Below are positions 28,907-37,917 of a stretch of DNA of 64,000 bases, piece after piece (position 1 is the stretch's first letter; every line of letters begins with the position of its first letter). A program made the translations under genes and the position numbers. A model generated the notes under the pieces. That model searched no databases and was not told the origin of the DNA. It saw nothing but the letters and a program-made list of their open reading frames with translations. Source of the DNA: Rhodopirellula islandica (GTDB lineage: Bacteria > Planctomycetota > Planctomycetia > Pirellulales > Pirellulaceae). The stretch lies in assembly GCF_001027925.1 (NCBI RefSeq), contig NZ_LECT01000028.1, positions 186,001 to 250,000 of the forward strand. Reading direction: 5' to 3'.

Positions 28907-28969
28907 GACGGTTACTCGCCGACCGATCGCGACTGATCCAAGTCTTTCGCGACCCTGCCAGCGAACGGT

Positions 28970-29785
28970 TCAGCGTCCACGTTTGGCCAAGAGGCCGTTC
29001 ATCACCGGCGGCGACATTCGATCAGCGTAAACCAACGCTTTGCCACCCAGGCTCAAGATCACTTCGCTACGCCCACGTTTGATCGCCAGCAACGCTGCCT
29101 GAGCAACTCGTGTGGGCGGCCAACTGCCAACACTAGCAGACTTCTGCCCCGGGTCCGTCTCAACCAACGAGTCAAAGAACTCGCTGCGAGTGGTGCTGGG
29201 GCTGACCAACGTCACGCCGATCCCATCGCCTACCAATTCGGCTCGAAGCGAATCGTTCCAACCGTGCAGCGCAAACTTGCTGGCACAGTACTCGCTTTTG
29301 TCCGGCACCGCTCGGTGCCCCAACACGCTGCCGATGTTGCAGATCACAGGATGCCCTCCTTCCTGAGCCGCCTGACGCAACCGAGGCAGAGCGTCGCGAG
29401 TCCAATCCACGGGCGCGAAAAAGTTCACCTCCATCACCCGCCGCATGCGTTCAGGCGATGCTTCCGCGAACGGCCCGATCGCGCCCACGCCCGCATTGTT
29501 GACCAACAAATCCAATCGGCCATCGCGAAGCGAATCCGCCGCTGCCATGGCTTTTTCACGAGTGGATGCGTCCGTCACATCACCAACAATGCAGTGCACA
29601 CGTTCCGGACACGACGTTGCGTTGGCGAGCTCTGTCAACCGTTGCTGGCGCCGAGCGACGGCGACGACATGAGCTCCTTCTTCCACCAACATTCGTGTCA
29701 GTTCAAATCCGATTCCACTGCTCGCCCCCGTGACGATGGTCACAGCATCCTCGGGACTCCAAACCTGCTGAAAGGGCAACGGCAT
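28970..29785 (-). CDS. Short-chain dehydrogenase/reductase
   Basis: Classical SDR oxidoreductase of about 271 residues. The cofactor motif TGASSGIG (near residue 20), the structural NNAG, the catalytic Ser in CNIGSVLGH, and the Tyr/Lys pair in YCASK are all present. An Arg-Arg after beta-2 (AVARRQQRL) suggests NADP preference. The substrate is unknown. The frame starts at TTG 29791, overlapping the hflX stop, but ATG 29785 two codons later gives a normal start. Its tight linkage to hflX suggests co-transcription. Confidence 0.85.
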   Translation of the reverse strand: MPLPFQQVWSPEDAVTIVTGASSGIGFELTRMLVEEGAHVVAVARRQQRLTELANATSCPERVHCIVGDVTDASTREKAMAAADSLRDGRLDLLVNNAGVGAIGPFAEASPERMRRVMEVNFFAPVDWTRDALPRLRQAAQEGGHPVICNIGSVLGHRAVPDKSEYCASKFALHGWNDSLRAELVGDGIGVTLVSPSTTRSEFFDSLVETDPGQKSASVGSWPPTRVAQAALLAIKRGRSEVILSLGGKALVYADRMSPPVMNGLLAKRGR

Positions 29786-29787
29786 GT

Positions 29788-31167
29788 TCAAGCCACGTCG
29801 CTCGAACGCTCGACAGACTCTTCCACAGAATCCTCCTCGGATGGCTTGGGGTCATCTTCCGACGCGGTTTGCTTCCACATTTCAAGCGTCGTGGGTGTCA
29901 CCCTCAACGCACTGCGATGAACGGTTCCCATTGCCGAGGCTGGCATCCGAACCCGCACGGTGACATGGTCGTTTCCAAACTCACGCGATTCGATTTTGCC
30001 TGTTGCGGAGAGAAACGACAGCAGCTTGCCATCGTGATGCGCCACCACAATCTCCACATCCAGAAACTCGCGAGACAGGGCTTCGCCAACCGCTTGAGCC
30101 AATGGCTTCAAACCGGAATGCGACCTCGCACTGACAGGAATGGCATTCGGGTAACGATCCAGCACCCGATTCAAAATTCGCGGGCTGGTGATGGCATCAA
30201 TCTTGTTGAGCACCAACAACGTGTCCTTCGCTTCGATGCCCAGCTCTTCGAGCACCTGATACACCGCGCTGATCTGCTCGAAAACCTGAGGGCTGCTGGC
30301 GTCCGCCACGTGCAGCAACAATTCCGCTTGACGAGTTTCTTCCAACGTCGATTTAAAACTGGCAACCAACGAGTGAGGCAAATCGCGAATGAAACCAACC
30401 GTGTCGCTGAGCAACACATGCCCCCATTCCGGCAGATGCCAACGTCGCGTGCGAGTGTCCAGGGTCGCAAACAGTTTGTCTTGAGCCATCACGCCGGCAT
30501 CGGTCAGAGCGTTCATCAACGTGCTCTTGCCCGCGTTGGTGTACCCGACCAACGACACCGTCGGTGAATCCGACCGAGCCGCGACCTGGCGTTCCCGCCT
30601 CAGCTCCACGCTCTTCAGTTCGGTCTTCAAATCGTGAATGCGTTTTTGGGCCAACCGGCGGTCAACCTCCAACTGTTTTTCACCTGGACCACGCATCCCC
30701 ACGCCCATCGACTGACGCGAAAGGTGGGTCCACATGCGTTTGAGCCGTGGCAGCGAGTATTCCAACTGAGCCAACTCAACGGCCAAACGCGATTCGTGCG
30801 TTCGTGCTCCGGCGGCAAAGATGTCCAGGATCAACTCCGTTCGATCGATCACCTTCGCATTGATCTTCTTTTCCAAGTTGCGAATTTGAGCGGGGCTCAG
30901 ATCGTTGTCGAAGACGACCACGTCGGCTTCATGGCGTTCGACCATCAAACGCAGCTCTTCGACTTTGCCTTTGCCCAAATAGGTGGAGTGGTCGGGGGTG
31001 GATCGACGCTGAATCAACTCGTCGACCACTTCGGTCCCCGAGGTGGTCGCCAGCCCGTGCAGTTCTTCCAACGGGTCTTCTTCGACCACGGTGTCAGGCA
31101 GGATCAAACGAGCCAAAATGCTACGTTCGGGAGCGTCGTCGTGCAGGGTGATGTGTTTATCTGACAC
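29788..31167 (-). CDS. hflX: Ribosome-associated GTPase HflX
   Basis: GTPase of the Obg-HflX superfamily that binds the 50S subunit and splits stalled or heat-damaged ribosomes. The 459-residue protein has the N-terminal HflX domain with QIRNLEKKINAKVIDRTELI, a Gly-rich MGVGMRGPGEKQLEVDRR loop and a coiled coil. The G domain has G1 GYTNAGKST, G3 DTVGF and G4 NKID. A C-terminal domain of about 90 residues follows. The start is a GTG at 31167. It is the upstream gene of a pair with the SDR gene and lies 90 bp downstream of uvrC on the same strand. Confidence 0.95.
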   Translation of the reverse strand: MSDKHITLHDDAPERSILARLILPDTVVEEDPLEELHGLATTSGTEVVDELIQRRSTPDHSTYLGKGKVEELRLMVERHEADVVVFDNDLSPAQIRNLEKKINAKVIDRTELILDIFAAGARTHESRLAVELAQLEYSLPRLKRMWTHLSRQSMGVGMRGPGEKQLEVDRRLAQKRIHDLKTELKSVELRRERQVAARSDSPTVSLVGYTNAGKSTLMNALTDAGVMAQDKLFATLDTRTRRWHLPEWGHVLLSDTVGFIRDLPHSLVASFKSTLEETRQAELLLHVADASSPQVFEQISAVYQVLEELGIEAKDTLLVLNKIDAITSPRILNRVLDRYPNAIPVSARSHSGLKPLAQAVGEALSREFLDVEIVVAHHDGKLLSFLSATGKIESREFGNDHVTVRVRMPASAMGTVHRSALRVTPTTLEMWKQTASEDDPKPSEEDSVEESVERSSDVA

Positions 31168-31257
31168 GAGGGAGAGGGTGCCTTGGTTGAAAAGGTTGGA
31201 AGCGGAGTCGTCGACTCCATTTTACTCTCATAACGGACCCTTCGCACTCGGAAAGGT

Positions 31258-32682
31258 TCACCGCTCGAGACTGGATTTACTACGTAAAATGTGATGGTAG
31301 TGTTGGGCAAACCGGTGAGATTCGTCGCGAACATACTGTAACAACCGCAATGCAAACGCGTTTTTGCTCAGCTTCAAGGGTTCAGAGATCCCCGGTCGAA
31401 AAATCTCTTCATCGCGTTTTGCAAGGCTGATCACGGTCGGCGGTTGGATGTCTTGATCTCGAAACGCCGCCATCGCCGCGTTGAGCTGCCCCTTGCCACC
31501 ATCGATCAACAACACGTCGGGAAACGATTCTTGACGATCCGACAACCCACGAAAACGTCGAGAAACAACCTCGTAAATGCTACGGTAGTCATCGATGCCT
31601 TTGACTTCCTGAATGCGAAATCGCCGGTATCCGGGCTTGAACGGCAACCCGTCAATGAATTGGACGAGACTAGCAACGGTTTCGTTCCCACCCAAGTGCG
31701 CGATGTCGACGCCTTCGATCACACGCGGCGTCTCTGACAGTCCCAACACCTTCTTCAGGCCAGCCAATCCCTTTTGAGGATCGATGTAAAAGACTTCAGG
31801 CTGAGCATTGGTGTCCAAGTCGCCCCGCTCTTCTAAACGCTCGATCATGTTGATCTCGTCGCGAAGCACAGCGGCTCGTTCAAAGTCCAATGCCTTGCTG
31901 GCCTCCTTCATCTCGCTTCGCATCTCACGCAGCAGCTTCGTCTTCCCACCATCCAGAAACGTTTGCAATCGCTTGATGTCGCGGCGGTAATCTTCTTTGC
32001 TGATTCGAAAGTTGCACGGCGCGGTGCATTGATTGATGCTCGCCAGCAGACACGGCCGAAACCACTGCCACCGCTCGTCGGACTCGCTGATGTCCAGCGA
32101 ACACGTTCGAAACTTAAAGATCCGCTGCATCACCTGGATCGCGCCGCGCAGAGCCCCCGCGCTGGTGAACGGTCCGTAAAGCTTCACGCCCTTGGACTGC
32201 GGTTCCCGGGTCACTTCCACCCGCGGGAACTCCTCTCGCGTGGTGATCATCAGGTACGGAAACGACTTGTCGTCCTTTAGCTCTTTGTTGTTTCGCGGTT
32301 GGATGTCCTTGATCAACCGCGATTCCATCAACAACGCGTCGACTTCGCTTTCCGTTTCCACAAAGTCGATGTCAGCGATGTCGCCAATCCAATCGGCCGT
32401 GCGAGCGTCCTCGCTGGCAGCTTTCAAAAAGTAGCTGCTCGCCCGCGATCGAAGGTTCTTGGCTTTGCCGACGTAGATCACCACGCCAGCGCAATCCTTC
32501 ATCAAATACACGCCCGGCGATTGCGGGAACGTCTTGACCTTCCGGGCGGCTTGACGGAACCCTTGGGTGAAATCCTGCAGCACCTTCGGTGAAACCGCCG
32601 ACTTGGAGGACGCCTCGACATCCGAGGCGGCACTCTCATCGTCGAGGGGTTCGTCATTGACTTCGGTTTCGCGGTCGCTCAT
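31258..32682 (-). CDS. uvrC: Excinuclease ABC subunit C lacking the HhH tail
   Basis: UvrC makes both incisions in UvrABC nucleotide excision repair. The 474 residues comprise a GIY-YIG domain (about 50-130, with SPGVYLMKD, YVGKAKNLRSRASSYF and LLMESRLIKDIQPRNN), a UVR motif (about 250-290, SKALDFERAAVLRDEIN) and an RNase H-like endonuclease domain. The latter keeps IEGVDIAHLGG, LLIDGGKGQL and YVRDESHRFA, so the D/D/D/H set appears intact. The protein stops 14 residues after HRFA, so the C-terminal tandem helix-hairpin-helix domain of typical (about 600-residue) UvrC is missing. Translation past the stop shows no HhH in the same frame. The start is ATG 32682, after an acidic 45-residue extension. 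Confidence 0.9.
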   Translation of the reverse strand: MSDRETEVNDEPLDDESAASDVEASSKSAVSPKVLQDFTQGFRQAARKVKTFPQSPGVYLMKDCAGVVIYVGKAKNLRSRASSYFLKAASEDARTADWIGDIADIDFVETESEVDALLMESRLIKDIQPRNNKELKDDKSFPYLMITTREEFPRVEVTREPQSKGVKLYGPFTSAGALRGAIQVMQRIFKFRTCSLDISESDERWQWFRPCLLASINQCTAPCNFRISKEDYRRDIKRLQTFLDGGKTKLLREMRSEMKEASKALDFERAAVLRDEINMIERLEERGDLDTNAQPEVFYIDPQKGLAGLKKVLGLSETPRVIEGVDIAHLGGNETVASLVQFIDGLPFKPGYRRFRIQEVKGIDDYRSIYEVVSRRFRGLSDRQESFPDVLLIDGGKGQLNAAMAAFRDQDIQPPTVISLAKRDEEIFRPGISEPLKLSKNAFALRLLQYVRDESHRFAQHYHHILRSKSSLER

Positions 32683-32827
32683 TCGTCCCTGTACTGGGGC
32701 CCACCCTGTGTTACGAAATTGGAACTGTCATTGGACCGTGCGGCTGTCGCTTTGGCAACAATCAGCCCCAGGATCTGAATTCCAGGCATGAGCGAATACC
32801 GGGCCAACCGTTGCAAGCCAAGCCGAC

Positions 32828-33919
32828 TCATTCGTAGCGAATGCCGCGAAGCGGTGGTCCCGTGGGAGCGTTGGCGGAATACGCCGCGGCCGTCCCAGGC
32901 AATCCCGGTGGGCGCGTCCAAGGGGCTTCCGCAGCCGGCACGATCGGGCCCGTCGTCGCGGAACTGTATCCCATCGCGCCCGACGCATTGCTTCCGAATC
33001 CTCCCGGCGATCCGATCCCCGCCATCTGAACCAAGTCCACTTTGGTCGTGGTGGTCGTCGGCATGGTGAACAATTCCGGATCGCCCGACAACAATTGGTT
33101 GACCGTGTAAGAAGCCACTTCCAACTGCATCGCCAGAGGCGGCCCCGCAGCGGGGAACAACTCGATTTTGACACGGTGAGGCAAAACGACGTTGACCGTT
33201 TCATTGAAACGGTGGTCCGACGCGACGCTCTTGGCGACTTGACGACCATCCGGGGAATACAAAAACAGATTGGTGATGTATCCCGCCGATGGCTCGATGA
33301 ACACAACCCGCTGATACATGCCCGACGGCGTCTGCATCGATGTCCGCACCTCGATCAAACCATCGCTCCGAATCACGGGCCCACTGAGCACGGTGGCCGG
33401 ATCCAGTCGGGCCAACCCAATGGCCTCGATCAACCAAGTCGGGTCCACCGGCAAGATCGCACGGTTGAGTTGCCTCGCGTATTGTTCATGATTCGCGTAG
33501 TACAACGTCTGGGTCATGTTGTCCGGGACTTCGAACCAGAACTCGTTCTCGTTGCTGCCCAGATCAATGCCGGCTCCCATGATGATCGGCACACTGGCCT
33601 TCATCCGAAATCGTTTTTCACGTTGCACATTGACCGTTGCGTTGAGCTTCGGAACGGCTGGCATCGACAACACGTCGACCTTCGCCGAGTTTGTCGAAAG
33701 CTGCTGAATCGCGTCGGTTCGATTGACCGCCGCGGCCAGCTGATGAATGTCAGGGGACGCGTTGAGCACGACAGGCGGAGCCGGAAACGGCGTGTTCGAA
33801 ACCGCTCGAACGCAACCCGTGGCCAACGACAGCAACCCCATCATCGACATCACGCCGACCCAGGCGAATTGGCGGTCAAGCATGCGAATCAAAGCGGGCA
33901 AAGGGAACCTGGAAAGCAT
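32828..33919 (-). CDS. Putative lipoprotein, planctomycete-specific
   Basis: No named family is recognised. From ATG 33919 (TTG 33928 is also possible) the protein is 363 residues. An N-terminal hydrophobic segment ends in a lipobox (LLSLATGC, Cys near residue 36). A following domain (about 60-270) is beta-rich: KLNATVNVQREKRFRMKASV, NENEFWFEVPD, and a segment like the outer-membrane lipoprotein-sorting fold (LolA/LolB/DUF4292-like) with FLYSPDGRQVAKS. The C-terminus is Gly/Pro/Ala-rich and probably disordered. The preceding gene on this strand stops 13 bp upstream, so the two are likely co-transcribed. Confidence 0.65.
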   Translation of the reverse strand: MLSRFPLPALIRMLDRQFAWVGVMSMMGLLSLATGCVRAVSNTPFPAPPVVLNASPDIHQLAAAVNRTDAIQQLSTNSAKVDVLSMPAVPKLNATVNVQREKRFRMKASVPIIMGAGIDLGSNENEFWFEVPDNMTQTLYYANHEQYARQLNRAILPVDPTWLIEAIGLARLDPATVLSGPVIRSDGLIEVRTSMQTPSGMYQRVVFIEPSAGYITNLFLYSPDGRQVAKSVASDHRFNETVNVVLPHRVKIELFPAAGPPLAMQLEVASYTVNQLLSGDPELFTMPTTTTTKVDLVQMAGIGSPGGFGSNASGAMGYSSATTGPIVPAAEAPWTRPPGLPGTAAAYSANAPTGPPLRGIRYE

Positions 33920-33931
33920 CGGCGTCAATTC

Positions 33932-34513
33932 TCATTCAGGGAGTTCGTCGACGTCACGGTAAATCAGATCGATCAATTCATCTTGCAGTGTTTTGGCTTC
34001 GGAAGGCCCAATCCCGACCACCTCGACCTCCATCGTTGACTGGTCCAAATTGGACATCAACAACATCGTCTCTCGTGATTTCTTGGCGGACAGCGTTGCT
34101 TCGGCAGCGTCCCGCGAACCCTCTTCGGGTGGATCTTGCTGCGGTGCACCGATCGGTGACCCCGTCGCCGTGGGCTCGATCGTTTTCAGATGCCGTTTGC
34201 GGAGCAACAACAAGGCCAGCAAGAATCGACTCTTCGCCGCCGCAGGTTGTCCCGCCATCGATCGCAACAGTTCAACCAACACCTCAGGAGGAGCGATTTC
34301 ACGCTTCTTCTCCTCCGCTCGCGGCACCCGGTTCTTCCACCATCCGATGGTTTCCTCTGGTGGGCCCGTCCAAGCGTCCGCAGCAATGTCGATCCGCTTG
34401 AAGTCCTCGTCGGCTTCCATGACGACCGAATAATAAACCTCGCCAGGTTCCAGCGGACGATCGCCAACGCTGCAGCGCCGGGTGGTTCGGTTGATTTTGT
34501 ATTCGCCAATCAT
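33932..34513 (-). CDS. Conserved hypothetical protein
   Basis: A 193-residue cytoplasmic protein without a recognised domain name. The N-terminal 60 residues (KINRTTRRCSVGDRPLEPGEVYYSVV, shown in part: RCSVGDRPLEPGEVYYS) look like a small beta-domain found in planctomycete proteins that precede an envelope lipoprotein gene. A basic-hydrophobic helix (SRFLLALLLLRKRHLK, about 95-110) follows. An acidic linker (PEEGSRDAAEATL) leads to a short C-terminal domain. It starts at ATG 34513 and is the first gene of a two-gene unit with the lipoprotein. The function is unknown. Confidence 0.6.
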   Translation of the reverse strand: MIGEYKINRTTRRCSVGDRPLEPGEVYYSVVMEADEDFKRIDIAADAWTGPPEETIGWWKNRVPRAEEKKREIAPPEVLVELLRSMAGQPAAAKSRFLLALLLLRKRHLKTIEPTATGSPIGAPQQDPPEEGSRDAAEATLSAKKSRETMLLMSNLDQSTMEVEVVGIGPSEAKTLQDELIDLIYRDVDELPE

Positions 34514-34697
34514 GGTTCGACCCTAGCAAAGCAAACTTGCCCACCGAAAGGCAGCTTCTGAGCTTGCAGAACGGGCCCCGATGGCGTATTTCGGATTCTC
34601 ATCAGCGGTCTGCCTTCATCGCGACCGCAGGCTCATTCTCCCGGAATGAGGACACCGCTGAGCCCCGAATCACAATGATTTTTGTGATTCGTTTGCT

Positions 34698-35360
34698 ATG
34701 CCAATTGCTTCCGTTGCTGTTTCGGGTCGTTTGATGTCCTCCACTCCTGCTGACGAATCCGGCTCACCTGCCGCCAGCCCCCATCCCGATCCCACCAACT
34801 CGGGATCGAAGTCGACCACGTCGACCGTGGTCGTGGCGGATCCCAAACCGCTTTCGCTGCTGGCCACCGCCGGCGTCTTGCATCATGAAGGGATGCGTTG
34901 CATCTGTGCTCGCACCGCCGATGCCGTGTTGAAAGCGTTTGAACTGGAATTCACCGAGGACTCATCCGCTCCTCCCACGCTTCAAACGCGACTCGACGAA
35001 CGCCACCCACAACCCGGTCAGGTCGGGCCGTCCGCCCAGACATCTTCCAAGAGTTCTGAGATCGATCTGCTGATCTGGGATGTCGCCGACGATCCGATGA
35101 GCGTGCTGGCGATTGTCCAACAGATCCGTCACCTTCCAGCATTTCAAAACTTGCCGGTCGTGTTGCTGGCGGATTCCAAATGGGCGGGCTTGGAAAAGAA
35201 AACCGAAGTCGAGATCGCGCCCACGCATTGCCTCTTCCAACCCATCGACCCCAAATCGCTGATCACCATCGCTCAGCACTTGTTGTGGATGCCCTCTCTG
35301 CAAGCCACCCACCGCCAACGCGGCAGCCGCCCCACTCGTCCAGGCTGGGTCACGCTTTGA
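34698..35360 (+). CDS. Pseudo-receiver (degenerate response-regulator) protein
   Basis: A 220-residue protein (184 + 36 residues if the internal ATG 34734 is not the start) with a CheY-like fold but lost signalling residues. VVVADPKPLSLL corresponds to beta-1 and keeps one acidic residue. DLLIWDVADDP corresponds to beta-3 and keeps the phospho-acceptor Asp position. In PVVLLADSK the usual Thr/Ser is replaced by Ala, and in CLFQPIDPKSLI the invariant Lys of the KP motif is replaced by Gln. A Ser/Pro-rich N-terminal tail and a basic C-terminus flank the fold. It probably acts by phosphorylation-independent interaction; no output domain is present. Confidence 0.6.
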   Translation: MPIASVAVSGRLMSSTPADESGSPAASPHPDPTNSGSKSTTSTVVVADPKPLSLLATAGVLHHEGMRCICARTADAVLKAFELEFTEDSSAPPTLQTRLDERHPQPGQVGPSAQTSSKSSEIDLLIWDVADDPMSVLAIVQQIRHLPAFQNLPVVLLADSKWAGLEKKTEVEIAPTHCLFQPIDPKSLITIAQHLLWMPSLQATHRQRGSRPTRPGWVTL

Positions 35361-35406
35361 AGCGGGGACGCCTCTTGAATCTGAAATGATTCAAGAAACC
35401 AAGCCA

Positions 35407-35721
35407 TCACATCGGCTTGGGTTCAATCACATCTTCCACCCATGACTTCGCTCGCATCATCGTGGGAAATCCGATCGTCGGGGCGGAGAGCATCGCCACG
35501 TGTCGCAAGTCATCCGGCGTGCACCCGGCTTCCAAGGCTTTGCGACAATGCGAGTGAGCTGCGCCTTCCAAGCCCGCTCCCAGTGAAATCGCCAGCTTGA
35601 CCAGCGCCACCTCTCGGTCACTCAGCGGACCGGACTGGCGAGCAGCTTTGCCCAAGTCCTCGTAAGCTCGCATGTACTCCGGATGGTCGGCGTGCATTTG
35701 GCGGTAGCGTTTGGGAATCAT
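35407..35721 (-). CDS. Carboxymuconolactone decarboxylase-like / AhpD-fold protein
   Basis: A 104-residue all-helical AhpD-fold protein. The ALVKLAISLGAGLEGAAHSH stretch (about 41-60) is the family core, with E and H positions kept. The usual CxxC redox pair is reduced to one cysteine (SHCRKALEAG), so alkylhydroperoxidase activity of the AhpD kind is doubtful. It overlaps the upstream cobA-hemD fusion by 4 bp (ATGA), so the two are translated together. Why a CMD-family protein is coupled to siroheme/heme synthesis is unknown. Confidence 0.8.
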   Translation of the reverse strand: MIPKRYRQMHADHPEYMRAYEDLGKAARQSGPLSDREVALVKLAISLGAGLEGAAHSHCRKALEAGCTPDDLRHVAMLSAPTIGFPTMMRAKSWVEDVIEPKPM

Positions 35722-37250
35722 GTTGTCTCCGCGTCAAGAATCGCTTGGGTCAAAGATTGCATTGTGGCCGACGAAGCGATCGCGTCGACTCGCCATCCCA
35801 ATTCGTGAACCGCTTCCGCGGTCAGTGGACTGATCACCGCCACCTTGGTGTCTCCAATCGATTCGCCCAACCAACGATGAACGTTCCGTGCCGTCGCCGG
35901 ACTGGTCAATGTCACCCAGTCCAACGGTTGCTCGTTCAATTTGGCTCGTGTGATCGGATCCATTTCCGGCACGTCTCGATTTTGATAGGCGACCACTTCG
36001 CAAACGTTCGTCCCGAGGCTTCGAAGCCCATCGGCGACGACATCCCGTCCGCGTTGGGTTCGCACGATCAACGTGGAACGCAGGGAAGGCTGGACCTGAA
36101 GCAACGTTTCCAGCAACGCGTCGGCATCAAACGTTTCCGGAATCCAATCCGCTCGCAGGTGAGAGGCGGCCAACACCGCGGCCGTCGCATCACCGACCAC
36201 CGCGATTTTGAGTCCGCCCAGGCAACGCAAATCGCGGCCTTGCTCCCACAACCGATCCAAAAAGAACTTCACGCCGTTCCGACTGCTGAACACCAGCGAA
36301 TCAAACGAGTCAATCTGCTCGATCGCAGCATCCACGTCCGACCAATCATCGGGCGGAGCAATTTCAATGGCGGGCTGAACGATCACATTCGCCCCCAGTT
36401 CTTCCAGCGGTCTGGCCAAGGCCTGGGCTTGATCCCTCGGCCGCGTCACCAAAACACGCTTCCCGGAGAGCGGCCGACGACTGAACCAATCCATCGACTC
36501 GGCCAATCCCGTGACTTCACCGACAATCGTGATCACAGGCGGCCGAAACTGACTGGCGGGAGTCAGATGACCAGCGACCTCGTCCAAGCGGCACTGGATT
36601 TTCTGCTGATCGGGCAAACTGCAACGCCGGAGGATCGCACACGGTGTTTTCGGATCCTTGCCGCCCGCGATCAACGCCTCCGTCCATTGCTTGGCCGTCG
36701 TGACCCCCATGTAAATCACCAGCGTGCCAGGAAATCTCGCCAATGCCGGCCAATCCAAGTCCGATTTCGCCTTGCCCGGCTCTTCATGCCCGGTGACCAG
36801 AGCCACCGCCGATGCGATCCCGCGATGGGTGATCGGAATTCCCGCGTAGGACCCCGCCGCCAAGGCCGCCGTGATTCCCGGAACGATTTCAAACGGGATG
36901 CCCTCGGCCTTCAACGCGTTGACCTCTTCGCTGGTCCGAGCAAAAACGGCCGGGTCGCCCCCTTTGAGCCGCACGACATGCCGCCCCGCTTGAGCATGCC
37001 GGAGCATCTCGGCGATGATCTCGTCCTGCTTCCAAATTCGCGATTGCCCGTGTTTTCCAACGCTTTGGTGGACCGCTTGCGGGGCGTGGACCAGCATCTC
37101 GACGTTGCTCAGCCCGTCGTACAGCACGACGTCACATTCCTGCAGACACTCCTGACCGCGAAGGGTCAGCAATCCCGGATGTCCCGGACCAGCCCCCACC
37201 AATGCGACGAATCCAGACGATGTTTCAGAAAGAGAGCGTTCAGAATTCAA
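35718..37250 (-). CDS. cobA-hemD: Uroporphyrinogen-III C-methyltransferase / uroporphyrinogen-III synthase fusion
   Basis: A bifunctional 510-residue tetrapyrrole enzyme. The N-terminal half (about 12-255) is SUMT (CobA), which methylates uroporphyrinogen III to precorrin-2: VALVGAGPGHPGLLTLRG, VVLYDGLSN, VVRLKGGDPAVFAR, GIPFEIVPGITAALA and GTLVIYMGV. The C-terminal half (about 262-505) is HemD, which closes hydroxymethylbilane to uroporphyrinogen III, with LVTRPRDQA, FSSRNGVKFF and LTSPATARNV. Together they feed siroheme, needed by sulfite reductase downstream of CysH in the pathway, and heme. The start is TTG 37250; no ATG or GTG lies before the first conserved motif. The 4-bp overlap with the CMD gene implies coupling. 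Confidence 0.92.
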   Translation of the reverse strand: MNSERSLSETSSGFVALVGAGPGHPGLLTLRGQECLQECDVVLYDGLSNVEMLVHAPQAVHQSVGKHGQSRIWKQDEIIAEMLRHAQAGRHVVRLKGGDPAVFARTSEEVNALKAEGIPFEIVPGITAALAAGSYAGIPITHRGIASAVALVTGHEEPGKAKSDLDWPALARFPGTLVIYMGVTTAKQWTEALIAGGKDPKTPCAILRRCSLPDQQKIQCRLDEVAGHLTPASQFRPPVITIVGEVTGLAESMDWFSRRPLSGKRVLVTRPRDQAQALARPLEELGANVIVQPAIEIAPPDDWSDVDAAIEQIDSFDSLVFSSRNGVKFFLDRLWEQGRDLRCLGGLKIAVVGDATAAVLAASHLRADWIPETFDADALLETLLQVQPSLRSTLIVRTQRGRDVVADGLRSLGTNVCEVVAYQNRDVPEMDPITRAKLNEQPLDWVTLTSPATARNVHRWLGESIGDTKVAVISPLTAEAVHELGWRVDAIASSATMQSLTQAILDAETT

Positions 37251-37414
37251 GGAGTTGCAGCTTTGACGCGATAAATGGGTTGGAAAACAAGATTATGGAA
37301 CTTCTCCGTTGACCTGGACAGTCGGCTGATTGCACGTCATACTCCTCGATTCCAAATTTTGACCAATTTGATCCGTTCCCTACCATTGCGTGTCCGCCGG
37401 ACACTCCGAGCGAA

Positions 37415-37687
37415 ATGCCAAACACTTCAAGCGCCTCGAAACGTCTGCGTCAAAACGAAAAACGTCGTTTGCTGAATCGTGCCACCCGTACAAACATGCG
37501 TTCGACGATTCGTCGTGTCCGTGAAGCTGTCGACAACAACGATTTGGAGACCGCCAAGAACGAGTTCAAAATCGCTCAAAAGAAGCTGGATCGTGCCGCA
37601 GCGAATAACTTGATCCACAAGAACGCTGCCGCTCGCACCAAGAGCCGCTTGAACAACTTGATCAAGAACGCCGCTCAATCTGCCTGA
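37415..37687 (+). CDS. rpsT: 30S ribosomal protein S20
   Basis: S20 binds 16S rRNA at the bottom of the small subunit and is needed for proper 30S assembly. The 90 residues begin MPNTSSASKRLRQNEKRRLL, the standard basic N-terminus, and continue through NRATRTNMRSTIRRV and HKNAAARTKSRLNNLIKNA. The gene is monocistronic: it starts at ATG 37415, 164 bp from the divergent cobA-hemD start, and ends before an intrinsic terminator at 37757-37786. No clear -35/-10 pair could be read upstream. Confidence 0.97.
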   Translation: MPNTSSASKRLRQNEKRRLLNRATRTNMRSTIRRVREAVDNNDLETAKNEFKIAQKKLDRAAANNLIHKNAAARTKSRLNNLIKNAAQSA

Positions 37688-37756
37688 TCCAGGCCAACCA
37701 CCGGCGAGGTCGCGAATTCCGCTGACTCGCCACTTGGTTTGAGACAAACAGCCTTC

Positions 37757-37786
37757 GAAAGGTCCTGATTCAAACAGGACCTTTTT
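37757..37786 (+). terminator. Intrinsic terminator of rpsT
   Basis: The stem AAAGGTCCTG / CAGGACCTTT has a 7-nt loop (ATTCAAA) and runs directly into TTTTT. It lies about 70 bp past the rpsT stop. Confidence 0.85.
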
Positions 37787-37917
37787 CGATGCGCAGTCAG
37801 AATGGTCTCCAACGCAGGATAAATCGCAGCGGACCGCAGATCTGCCCCCTTGGGTCGAGCCTCTGGCCCAAACCACTCGCCTGACGGCTTCGACCTGCCC
37901 GACCAACGGACCAATGC

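Noticed and set aside
35745-37274. A 509-codon open frame opposite cobA-hemD
   Set aside because: Composition is rich in Arg, Gln and His with no fold, as expected for the antisense of a GC-rich gene.
37251-37414. A sigma-70 promoter for rpsT
   Set aside because: TTGACC occurs, but no -10 hexamer lies 16-18 bp downstream.
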